From Tenodera sinensis (taxonomy: Eukaryota; Arthropoda; Insecta; Mantodea; Mantidae), in assembly GCA_030765045.1 (NCBI GenBank), contig CM060969.1:52805216-52869215 (forward strand): a stretch of DNA of 64,000 bases, written 5' to 3'. The notes under the pieces were generated by a model. It was not told the origin of the DNA. It saw nothing but the letters and a program-made list of their open reading frames with translations, and did no database searches. This document shows, piece after piece, positions 1 to 11,100 of this stretch. The position numbers and the translations under genes are program-made. Each line of letters starts with the position of its first letter. The stretch's first letter is position 1.

Positions 1-310
1 TTTGGCGAATAGCCTGTGAGGTCCTATAGATTCCCTAAGGCATTTTGTATGATCTTGTATAACTGGCAAGCGTTAAGGAATAGACGAAACAGTACTGCGC
101 AAAAATGTAGATCTGTTTGAAACATAATTGTTTCAAATAACGTTTTGAGGCATGTCATTTCCGAAATATAGCTTAATGGCTTGAATGGTTTAATACCCTG
201 TCATTATTAAGTTGTTTCTCGCTATTGTCTCGAAGTAGTATGGCATTTTAAGGCTAGCGATTACGTCCATTTCTGAAATATTTGACTAGCGTTATTCCCT
301 TGGTATATAC

Positions 311-935
311 AAGGGTACTTCAGAAAGTAAGTTACACATATCCCACGCTAAAACCATAGCAGAAGAGTTCATGTTCCGGAAATCCTGAGGCAGAGTTCTG
401 CTGTGCTACTGACAACGGGTGCATCACAGTGTGTTAGAGAAATGACACATAAACTGTAAACATACTTTTAAGTGGAAGCACGTGGTTCAGCACGATTGTT
501 GTTGACAACACATTAAAACTGCACAGAGATTCACCGTGAAATTCTGCGCTATAATGACCAAATGCAATGTAGTGAAATTAAGCAACGGCGCTGTTCTGCA
601 CGACAATGCAACAGTTCACGTGGTGACATTACACAACCATTGCTTCATCCGGTATACAGTCCAGATCTTGCACAGTGCAATTTCTATCTGTTCAGCAAGC
701 TGAAAGAACATCTGGAGAGAAGCAGATTGGCTAATGACGAAGTTCGCATAACAGTCTTAGGATTCCTTCTGACCAAGAAGCAGATTTCTATCTCTGAGGA
801 AATGAATGAGTGGTAAAACAGGTATGAGCACGAGAGGAGAGGTAGCAATCGAACTTGCATTACCCACTCCAAATTCCCGTCCGGAGTGGTAAAGGTTGTT
901 CGGATACAACACGCGCAGTGGTGGATTTCTTCCAC
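311..935 (+). pseudogene. mariner-like transposase relic
   Basis: Decayed mariner-family transposase, a DDD cut-and-paste enzyme. Around 593 the frame reads LHDNATVHVV, matching the second catalytic block (HDNA.PH). About 50 bases on, in a shifted frame, comes YSPDLAQCNFYLFSKLKEHL, which holds the third catalytic aspartate (SPD) and the conserved K-KEHL block, then NDEV. The two blocks lie in different frames, so at least one indel separates them, and the DNA-binding N-terminus is not recognisable. The left end near 311 (GGGTACTTCAGAAAGTAAG) looks like a mariner terminal repeat. I found no matching right end. Clearly inactive. The family call is firm, the borders are not. Confidence 0.75.
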
Positions 936-1019
936 CTCGCGGCAGTAATAATTTCTACGCGGTTATTAACTATTTTGCTTATATTTAACATATTTTACAT
1001 AGAATAATTATTACATCCA

Positions 1020-1033
1020 CCTACTGTGGTTAG
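1020..1033. repeat. target site duplication, left copy (SINE A)
   Basis: CCTACTGTGGTTAG, matched by CCTACTATGGTTAG at 1707-1720 (one mismatch). The pair flanks the SINE plus its (AAT)n tail and defines the inserted unit. Confidence 0.85.
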
Positions 1034-1152
1034 TCGGTCTGGGTGGCTCAGTTGGTTAGACGCTGGCCTACTGATCCCAAGGTCGCGGTTTCAAATCCGG
1101 CCCAGGTCAATGGTTTTTAAGTGAGCTTAAAAACGACAGCTCCATGTCAATA

Positions 1153-1230
1153 GGGGCCCAAATGACCTAGCTGTCGACGGGCCCTTAAACACCACTCACT
1201 CACTCACTCACTCACTCACTCACTCACTCA
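1153..1230 (+). mobile_element. very short retroposon tail inserted in SINE A, (CACT)n-ended
   Basis: Flanked by the 13-bp duplication CTCCATGTCAATA (1140-1152 and 1231-1243). The insert reads GGGCCCAAATGACC, then AGCTGTCGACGGGCCC, then TTAAAC and a (CACT)n run. The same 3' signature ends the 34-40 kb LINE at 39973-40066, so this is probably an extreme 5' truncation of that LINE family. Confidence 0.8.
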
Positions 1231-1350
1231 CTCCATGTCAATAGATTTACTGGCATGTAAAAGAACACCTGCGGGACAAAATTCCGGCACAACGGCGACG
1301 CTGATGTGATCCTGGCAGCTGACAGCGTCGTTAAACAACAACAACAACAA

Positions 1351-1707
<357 letters not shown>

Positions 1708-1720
1708 CTACTATGGTTAG

Positions 1721-4700
1721 GCAAACTAGACAATCTTCAAGTTTATAATCTTCCATTATCTTATTCTCGTAATATCCTTATGATTAACATACTAAACTGT
1801 TTCTCTTTCACAATAAATAAAGCAGTAAAATCCCATTACTACTTAGCCTTAAAAGTATTTTAAAACTATTTGTGAACATAATAAATTCTTTGGTTTAAAA
1901 CTTAATATTATATTTAAACTTTGAAACACGAAATACAAGTTTATATTAAATAAACTACTAAGAAACTAAACCAATAAAAAGTGGAATCATATCGTCCCTT
2001 TATTTGTTTACAAATACGAGTATTCAAAAAGTACCTTTTGAAATTATAAATGAATACCTGTAAGATCACCAAATTTGGTGTATGCTTCTGATCAAAATAT
2101 GCAAATTGGAATCCGCATATTAAACAGCAACCTTTCCTGTTTTTGTAACTTACAACAAATTCTCTCTACCACTCTTCATGAAACAGCCATACTCGCCACT
2201 GAATGAGGCGTATTGGAACCTGAACAGCAGTGAAGGGAAGGGTTGGCAGATGGAGTGGGGCAAAAACGTGTTTCAGGGGAGTGGTCCAGTTGAGCCGATT
2301 TTGCCCAGGCCTGTAGGTAGAACGTTCAGATCACCATGTTGTGACTATGTTGAAACATAGTGTCAGGTGGCACTTTGCAATATAGCACATACAACATTCA
2401 ACAGAAGTTACTTGGCCTGTCATAATCATTTGTAACTTACTTCAAGGTAAGTTGCGGCGAGGAGCATTGAATAGTTGTTTTATTAGCTAGGATAGGCTTA
2501 TGCCTAACCCTAATTCCAATGACTACACGCAAAAGAAGGAAGTAATATTTTTTCCAGAAAAATTAGAATGTCCCACCAATATGGTAATGTTAACTAAATG
2601 TTATACGCAATAAGAACTGTTCGCAGAGCACATTTGGGTAGTTATTTTCTTTTCAGTCTTTATATGCACACAACTGTTGGATTGGTTTCTCAGATTATGA
2701 AGCAATTAGAGAAATGGAATAAGTTGGTAGGGATGTTTAAGTTCGGTTGTTGGGATGGGTATCCTTTCCCGTGAATTGTTGCACATACAAGTAGGTATAT
2801 ATGATCCCGTCAAGCAGAAGTTGGAGCTTTTTCTAGGGCTAGTTGGAAGGGCCTGCTACCGCGTGTAGGTGTATCCATTTTGTAATTAGGCTGACATAGC
2901 AACTGAGGTGTTCACCGCAGTAAAGCGGAATCAGTTCCTATCACTGACCTAGTCCACGTGGGGAAGATATTTTGCTGCCTGTGTTTCGCTAAAGTTAGAC
3001 ATAAAGCGATTCTTACCAGATGGCACCGGGATAACAACGAACTCTACTTCAGCCAATGGAAATTATGGTTGCGGGTGGTTTTTGGTTGTCTTTGATGTTA
3101 ATAAGGTATCGACTAACAACTCCATATAAAAGCTTGAGAAAACGGAAGCTTCTTAACATATTGCAGCAGCGCTGTCCAACGTTTGCGAAAGAGGGGAGTT
3201 TGGACTTGCCGCCTTCCACTTTATGCGGACTGTGCCACTCTTTACCACTCAGACGTGCATTGTGTTACAGTGACGGTTTGGTTATATCCATATTGTGTTT
3301 GATTTACGAAAGCTCTTTCAAATATGTGATAAACATCTTTTCATTATTGACTTTTTTGGTACCGTTTAAGTTTAAGAAGTTTATGAATATTTAGTGCATT
3401 GTCTTAGAAGATACACCAAGTGATTGTAACCTGTTGTGATACAGACTTTTAATATAGTTCAATTTGGAGAAATTCTGTTCGCAAATATACGTAAAGCTAT
3501 ACTCACTCTTATACACACTACTCTTGCAAATGCTTAATTCTCTATCTACTTCATTTTAATTCACATAAGCATTTTCAGAAATTATTTTGTTTCTAATTTT
3601 CTTGTATGTACAGGGGGAATATGGGAATACAGTATACATTAAGCGATAGTGAAATGTTTTAGCAGCTGTTTGCTTTATGATGCTTTTGAAAATCCGCTCT
3701 CTTTGCAAGACCAAGAGATAAAACATAATAATAAATTATTCCTATTTGACAAAAATATAAGTATTGGCAGCTTCAAACAAACAATAAAGAATATCTCGGA
3801 AAAAAGTGTTTGACAAATTGTGTGTTTTTGCAAAATCCTCATTTTTTATTTAGTAGCATTTTGTGTATCTCTTAGTGTTAAACATTTATGCAAGTCAGAA
3901 TAAAAGGGTCTTCTGAAAACATTCCCAGAAAGGTCAAGTTATGACTGACAAACTGTCATGGAATCGCCTGTTTGTGTCCATCCCTGGATACTAACTGTTT
4001 ATGATTCTACACGACACAAGCACTAAGTGAGTCAGGCAGCCTCCGACTGAAGAACGGAGGTGGTGTTATAGCTGCTAATTACATAAGCGTCTCCAAAGAG
4101 ACAGGGTTGTACATCGCTGTATTAGAGTATTTTAACATTGGTTTTGTGAAACCAGCTCTTAATGGTTACTAGCTACACGCTATTTGTGTTTTCTCCGGGC
4201 TCATATTCAAGAAGATATAGCTTCTTATTAGTAAACGTGTACTAACATTTTGATATCCCTGTCCTAAGCGTTGCTCTCAGACTTACATTTTCCTAATGGC
4301 AACCAGTTGGTCGTTGCTGGTAGAAAGCAGATAAATCACAAGGTTTAACTTTTGGCACTCGGAGTACCCACGTTCTATACCAACCCTAGCTGGGGGAGGA
4401 CACAGGACAAGGGCACTGACTTGATATATTGAAATCAAACCGTAGTTTCATCATTTCTACCCTTTTCCTGGATCTCTGCCTGAGACACGGTCTCCACCAC
4501 AGTCATGCTGCCTAATCTCCCACATTTCAATTCCCACTGTCTCTCTCTCCCTCTTTCTCCAGTGATATTTAACGCGTCCACTTGGACGCAGTTTATTGGA
4601 AAATCAAAGCTACATGAAAACGGTAATTACTATATTGTTTTATTGTCAATCAAAACTGTGATTGACAAATGCTGATGGCAACAGATTTCACTACCGCCGG

Positions 4701-5458
4701 AAATGAATGGTTTAATGTTTCTATTTTCTCTATCCATCTGCTGTTTCAACACATTACAAGTGGACAAGGCAATTACGTTTTTTTGTAACACTGATATATA
4801 TATATGCATACCTACGCCTACAAAAACTGCAGAGGGCAAATGAAAATAATTCTGAACAGCTCTACAGGAGCCCAGAAATCAAGCTTCAAAAGCCATAAAA
4901 TGTTTCGTAATATTTTAAATCCATTACCTTCTGAGTGATAAAAAAGTATTTTTCTGAGTAACCTTACCTTTATACAGCTGCCATAAGGAACATTTAGTTC
5001 TTCTGCACCTTACATTAATTGTAGCTGTAATAAATACAGTGTACCATAAAGGAGTTCACATGTTTTAAACATCATAACCTTAATTCTACAGCATTCCAGG
5101 CAGTGTATACACACTGGAAGATGTCTTGAACATATTTAAAATTAATTAGAGCTTCTCGGTTTACCAGCTATTAACATCTATGAAATTGAATATTGAGGTT
5201 ATGAAATTGGGGAAAAAGACTACTTTTAGCACGAAATAAGTTATTTCATAGCACGTTTAAAAATGGTTACATAAAGACATTCATTCATCAAGCATACCGG
5301 AGAGTTAAGAATAACAGAAATCCCTCCAAGCACAATCACAACACAGAGGAAGATGGAAAATCTAAAGGAACGGTGTTTATCCCGTTCTATAGTACAGTCT
5401 GGAATACAATTGCACGGATAATAAAAAAAGCATACCATTAAAACGATGTTCTTGCTAC
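1721..5458. other. unassigned AT-rich stretch
   Basis: No recognisable gene or element. Short open frames at 2178-2360, 3056-3394 and 4630-4839 (minus) show no motif I know. There is a small (TA)n run near 4796. Confidence 0.5.

Positions 5459-5487
<29 letters not shown>
5459..5487. repeat. poly-A run followed by GAA units
   Basis: About 29 adenines, then a few GAA triplets. It could be a retroposon tail, but no body or duplication was recognised next to it. Confidence 0.8.
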
Positions 5488-5489
<2 letters not shown>

Positions 5490-7610
5490 AGAAGAAGAAA
5501 AAAAGCTGAGACAGCGTATGAGTTTTGTTTTAAAACACATGATCTTTACAAAATCCCTTGCCAGTGTGCAAAGACATAAATAGGACAGACAAGTCATACG
5601 ACTGCAGATAGACGTGAGGAACACAAAACTCAGTCTACGACTACTACAACCGGAAAAATCAGTAATAGCACAGCATAGTCTCCACAATGATCACAGAATT
5701 TTATTTGATGATATCGCGGTTTTACACCGTAGTAACCGACATTACTAAATACTCATAAAAGAGGCAATTGAAATTAAATTAGAGTCAAATAATTTTAATC
5801 TCAACGACCTACGATTGAACATATGTTGGACAGGAAAACTTAAACTTAAAGGTCATGGCTGTTAAGTTAATTCATTTAAAATATTCAATATAATTGGCTC
5901 TGCTTGAAGATCCTTCATTCTCTTTGCGAACATGACAAGCAAGTACGTGTTTCCCTAGAAAATACAGCCCGTACAAAATAAGTAAAGCTTTGTTCCTTTT
6001 TAACTTCATGGATATGATGTTAAATTGGGAGTTCATACTGATTATTCAATGAAAATTCTACTCTTGTATTTATCCCGAACATGCTTTTTTTTTTTTTTTT
6101 TGCATATTATGCGATTACAACAATAGCTGTTTTTTTGGCTGCTTTATAAATGTTATTTAAATCTTCATAACCACTAGAATTCCAGCTGCACTTTTCTTTT
6201 GAAAAAAAAAAAAAAAAAAAAAGATCAACAAAACATTTGTTCAAAGTATTACGACACAGCCAAGATTCACTTTTATAAGCTTTGATGTTGAAATGTCTTA
6301 CGTATTTTTTAATGTTCGTCCTGATACTGAATAGAGGGTCTGCTTTAATTACATATTGCTTTTTAGAAAATGTTTAATGATTGGAAGCTTCTTACGTAGA
6401 ATTTGTCGATCACACAACAGTTTATTCCCATTTTCGTTGCAACAGCGGCACGGAAACGCATATGCATACTTTAGCGGTGGAAGAATCTTCGTCGGAATGA
6501 TTGAGTACGTTTCTTTATTTATTTATTTTTTTAAAGATAATTGCAGTAGGTTAAATTTTAAAAATATATAGTGCTTGCACCCCTTATCCTAAGCTCTTAG
6601 ATGACGCTGTTGTAGACGGCAACAGGACATTTCAAGTCTTTTATGCAGTCATACTTCAAATAATATAATAGGAAGTCGTGTGTTGCAACTGCCCCAATTG
6701 TTTTACCAGGTTAGCCAACGGCTAAGTAAACCACTACATGGGCCTTTCTTTTACTATTTACAGGAGTTTGCGCTATCTACACTGGATCTACTTCAGGCAT
6801 TTAGTACTTAAAATCACAGTACGAGTTGGTTACACACCAAAGTAAACCACAAAAGTAAACGAACGAGGGCTCAGTTGTTATTCTGGCAAAGTACAGGCCT
6901 TATTGACTCAGACCATTCGTCAGAATGATTTGGGACTTTTAATGGTGAAAGAATTATTAACATCACCTGAGTGGTTTTTGAGATACCCTACACATACTAA
7001 TTGTACGCGGGCGCGGGCGCGCGCGCGCACACACACACAAGGACACATACCTACGCTTTTCTCTCTTTATAGATTCGTAGTTTATTTTCCTTCAACATTT
7101 ATGAGAACCATGTTTGAGTTTGAGGAGCAGATGAACATACAAAATACCTTAATTGGCTTCCCTTTTACTATAAGTATGCGATAACCAGAAGAAGGCGATC
7201 CCCTGCGCGGACATTTTGAGGATAGGGTTTAAGGAGTAGAGATTTAATATTACAAAAATAAGAGAAATAACTACCAAACACGGCTTTGTTTTTATCATCT
7301 TTGGACGTTGTCAACAGTGATTCAAAAGCTTGAGTGTATTTATGTCAGCTGCGTAAAGGACGACGAAGGCCTTAAGAAGACCAGACGTCATCAGGGGTAT
7401 CACAGGCATGGTCGGAACTCACGTTTAACTACTTAAATAACCAATTAATTTAGTGAGTGTATTATCGAAACATAAAAGCGGCCAATCAATTTTCACATCC
7501 GAAGTAATTAATCTCTCTGGAGAACTACTAAAGTTTGAATTGTAGCAAATTTTAGGTTTTAGAACACACGCCATTAATTTGTTATCAAATATCGTAGTTT
7601 GTTATTAAGT
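5488..7610. other. unassigned AT-rich stretch
   Basis: Contains homopolymer runs (T near 6086, A near 6203) and a short CG/CA dinucleotide patch at 7009-7040. No coding or mobile-element motif recognised. Confidence 0.5.
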
Positions 7611-8665
7611 TATTATGTTGCGTTTCTATTTCAATCATGAAAAAATATATGATTTGTATGTTGAAGGGTGATTAGAGAACGACATGTGAATGTGTTACAT
7701 AAAGGGAACGGGTGTACAGAAAACCGTATGAATGTAATACGTCGTATTTCTATTTCAGTCATAGAAAATTTTATGAATTCCATGTTGAAGTGCTAGTAGA
7801 GAAAGAAATGTGATTGTGTTTACTAAAACAAAAGTGAGTAGAAAAAGCCGTGTAATGTAATACGTTCCATATCTATTACAATTATAGAAAAGTGGAGGAG
7901 TATTATGTTGAAGGGCGAGTAGAGAAGGATATGTGAATGTGTTACATTAAAGAAATGCTATTAGTGAAAACCATGTTAATGTAATACGTTGCATTGTAAA
8001 ATAGATCACATAAAAGCCTCCATGAAAAAAAAAAAAAAAAAACACTTAAGTGTGCCAGTTTTCATGGTGATCTGTCAATCGGAGTTGAGTTTATCAACTT
8101 CACATAATTACCAGCATCCATTTAAATGTATATTGGAGACCGAGTAGAGAAAAGCGTGGAGTAACGAGTAGAGAAACCCCTGTGAATATAACACATACTA
8201 TTTCTATTTCAATCGTACGAAATTGTGTGAATTTTATGTCGAAGGGCAAGTAGCGAAAGAAATGTGATTGCATTTTGTAAAAGAAATTGAGTAGAGGAAA
8301 CAGCGTGACTGTAAAACGCTGTATTTCTATTTGAACCATAGAAAAGTGTATGCATTGTATGTTTTAAGGGTAAGTACAGAAGGATATGTGAATGATTTTA
8401 CGTAAAAGAAAAGTGTGTAAAGAAAACCGTGTGGACGTAATATGTTGCATTTTTATTATAAACATAGAAAATTGTATGAATTGTACGCTGAAGTGCGAGT
8501 AGACGATATGTGAATGTCTCATCTGAAAGAGAGGGGAAAGGAGAAAAATATGTGAATATTGCGTTGCATAATAAAATGGATAGCATAAAAACTTTCTCCA
8601 TGAAAAAATACATGCGTGCCGAATTTGATCGGTCAAGTTTTTTTGGAGATTGGTGATATATATAC
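7611..8665 (+). repeat. tandem repeat family Q, ~123-bp degenerate monomers
   Basis: The phrase TTTCTATTTCAATCATAG returns at about 7623, 7746 and 7869 and again three times after 8205, each followed by GAATTGTATGTTGAAGGGCG and GTAGAGAAA-type motifs. Each series of about three monomers closes with the same terminal unit: GCATAAAAGCCTCCATG, an A run, CACTTAAGTGTG, then TTTTCATGGTGATC-GGTCAA (about 7994-8095 and 8566-8665). The array therefore looks like a repeated multi-monomer block. Related sequence lies at 16846-17525. Confidence 0.75.
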
Positions 8666-8689
8666 AGAAATCCATTTCTCACAGTTCGA

Positions 8690-9320
8690 ATGTGGTTTTT
8701 ACGTTATTCCGTGCAATTTTTCAATGTTTCTCTTCATAAGAACCTTCCTCGGACTTCAACAAATATTTGAGGAAAAAATTAACCGAACTGGTCCAGCCGC
8801 CCTCGAGCTTTGCGCTTAGGAACACATTTAGCCATTCATTTTACATATATAAAGAGAATGTGTGTTTCTAAATTGATATTCTCGATGCGTAGTCGTAAGC
8901 TACAAAGAAAAGGCCAGACTGATACATTTATGACGACACATCTCGATTAGTGCCAGATTATTTTTATTCCCTCTTTGTACAAGACAAACGGGAGTAGCTC
9001 TTCCCTCTTTGGATGTTTGTAAAGGAGCGCCAAGCTCACAGGAATCTTCGCAGCAGGTCAGCAGAAAACAGAAGGGTTGAATTGCATTATTATATGACGT
9101 GCACATTAGCACTAATTATTTGCATTATTCACAAAATAATTACAGCATTGCGGAATACAGTGCACAAAATATGCATTTTAACTGCGAGAAATTAAATTCC
9201 TAGGTTGTCCTACAATTCACATACACCTACTGCGGTGACATTGTTTCAACATAGTACTGTCACCTCGAGCCCCATATTGCACATTTTAATGTCCTTGTGA
9301 TCTTATGGTCAGATACTGAC
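8690..9320. other. unassigned stretch
   Basis: No recognisable gene or element. Open frames at 8616-8819 and 8900-9112 (minus) match nothing I know. Confidence 0.5.
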
Positions 9321-10001
9321 TCGTTTTTACATTCTCTGCTAGTAGGTAGAGCAACCGTTTTTGTATTCCACCCAAAAATTCGAAGTCGAGACTTCACCGG
9401 AAATATCTGTTTTGAGACCCCCTGAATACAAGAAACGCATTTTGAGAAAAAGGTCCGTGTGTGTGTCTCTGTGTCTCAGTCTGTGCGGTTAAAAACCAAA
9501 GTTGGTATTTAAGTTTAGTGTCTTTCAAGGATGCGACACGAAGATTTTAAATAAAATAGCCCCACCCTAAACTGCCCTTTACATGGAAAAATGTTTTGAA
9601 AATTATAATATTCTTGAAAATATCCCTAACGATTTTGATTAAAATGCCATAAGATATTTGTATGACAAATCAAATATATATTTTGAATTTTATAGCTATA
9701 GCCTATGTAGTGCTGTTTACCCTGGATGACTTTGTAATAACTCGGAAACTGTAAGAGACAGACAAACTCTTACTCTACAAAACATGTAGATCTTGCTAAA
9801 ACACGCAATTTAAGTCTGAATAAATTTGTTTATAGACTGAACCATTTCGGAGATATTCCTTGTTATTTGTGTCAGTTTCGGAAGACCTCAAAATTTCGTG
9901 AAATGGAACATCGTTGTTGGCTTTTTTATATGTTAAGCATGCAAAGAGAAGGGGATCTCAAAGCTTTAAAAGATTTGACTATCGCTTAAAACGATATATA
10001 T
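9321..10001 (+). repeat. dispersed repeat family P, copy a (left part)
   Basis: Starts with a TTTTTAC-TCTCTGCTAGTAGGTAG block, then TTCGAAGTCGAGACTTCACC, a short GT-rich run, AAAAACCAAAGTTGGTATTT, and CTGAACCATTTCGGAGATAT. All these blocks recur in the same order at 33128, 51880 and 59938. It is broken at the ATATAT after 9993 by the LTR insertions and resumes at 13165. Confidence 0.8.
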
Positions 10002-10510
10002 TGTGACTTTTTGGTGTGTTGAAAAGTAAGAAGACAGATGTAGTCGAGATAAAGAAACACTTTTATTTCCGTAAACAGTAACTTTGTACACTCGTTGCAA
10101 CAACAAGAAAGTCTTTTTCGATTCTCCAACAGCACGGCTCCGAACTCGTAACACAAAGAACTGTTCCTTCTCCCTGGTGTGACTCCTCGACGCTTCGCAT
10201 ACGTCTCTTCCTTCCGTCGGCACGACTACTCAACCTTCACATACGTCTGACTGACTCTTCTGTCGCACTTTACCGCTATTTATATCTCCCAGGCACTCTT
10301 CTGGAAGCTTCAGGAACGTTCATTTATTGCGGCGAGATACAAAGCAGAGAAGATTCTCGAAGTGTCTATCCTTTTCTCTCTTTCGGCAAGTGCCCCAACA
10401 ATGCGGCCATGCTCTGTCTCTTTCCTTCGGTTCCTTTGCGGTAGTGCCGACAATAATGCGATGGGTGACACTGCTGTTGTCGGCAATTAGATGCGGCGGG
10501 CGCGGTGACT
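10002..10510 (-). mobile_element. solo LTR, family 1, reverse orientation
   Basis: Reverse complement of the LTRs at 10537 and 12680: it carries the inverted TATA region (CTATTTATATCTCCC near 10275) and the GATGCGGCGGGCGCGGTGAC end. It is more diverged than the other two and has extra sequence around 10310-10375. Terminal bases are eroded. With the forward LTR 27 bases away it forms a large palindrome. Confidence 0.85.
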
Positions 10511-10536
10511 ATATATATATATATATATATATATAT
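10511..10536. repeat. (AT)n spacer between inverted LTRs
   Basis: 26-bp AT dinucleotide run. Similar AT sequence flanks the far sides of both LTR units (9993-10000 and 13165-13176), consistent with insertions into an AT-rich target in repeat P. Confidence 0.9.
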
Positions 10537-10749
10537 TGTCACCGCGCCCGCTGCATCTAATTGCCGACAGCAGCAGTGTCAGCCATCGCATTATTGTCGG
10601 CACTACCGCAAAGGAGCCGAAGGAAAGAGACAGAGAATGGCCGCATTGTTGGGGCGCTTGCCGAAAGAGAGAAAAGGACAGAAGCTTCTGGAATCTTCCT
10701 CTTTGTATTCCACCGAATAACTGAACTTTCCAGAATAGTGCCTGGGAGA

Positions 10750-10757
10750 TATAAATA
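10750..10757 (+). promoter_or_regulatory. LTR TATA box
   Basis: TATAAATA in the 5' LTR. The same box is present in the 3' LTR and, inverted, in the solo LTR at 10002-10510. It is the likely RNA polymerase II start region of the element. Confidence 0.7.
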
Positions 10758-10954
10758 GCGGTAAAGTGCGACAGGAGACAGTGAGTCAGACGTATGTGAA
10801 GGCTGAGTAGTCGTGCCGACGGAGACGGACAGACGTATGTGAAGTCGACGGAGAAGAGTTAGTTCTTTGTGTTACGAATTCGGAGCCGTGCTGTTGGAGA
10901 ATCGGAAAAGACTTTCTTGCTGTTGCAACGAGTGTACAAGTTACTGTTTACGGA

Positions 10955-10960
10955 AATAAA
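10955..10960 (+). terminator. LTR polyadenylation signal
   Basis: AATAAA about 200 bases after the TATA box and ~60 bases before the LTR end. The R region should lie between the two. Confidence 0.6.
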
Positions 10961-11022
10961 AGTGTTTCTTTATCTCGACTACATCTGTCTACTTTACTTC
11001 ACACCCACACCAAAAGTTACAC

Positions 11023-11040
11023 TGGTGTCAGAAGTGGGAT
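11023..11040 (+). promoter_or_regulatory. primer binding site, tRNA-Leu type
   Basis: TGGTGTCAGAAGTGGGAT begins two bases after the LTR. It resembles the complement of the 3' end of tRNA-Leu (TGGTGTCAGGAGTGGGAT in many animals), with one difference. It would prime minus-strand DNA synthesis. Confidence 0.75.
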
Positions 11041-11100
11041 CCGTCGAATTGTTTCTAGTTTCGTTACATCGTCGTTAGAAGTTGCAACGTTAGAACCAAG

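Larger units (their letters stand above)
10537..11021 (+). repeat. 5' LTR, family 1
   Basis: TG...CA-ended LTR with its TATA box at 10750 and AATAAA at 10955, giving a normal U3-R-U5 order. Confidence 0.9.

Noticed and set aside
1034..1110. Functional tRNA gene
   Set aside because: It is the head of SINE A; the cloverleaf is imperfect and the sequence continues into the SINE body.
7009..7040. Z-DNA-type regulatory element (CG/CA run)
   Set aside because: A short purine-pyrimidine alternation alone, with no promoter or gene context.
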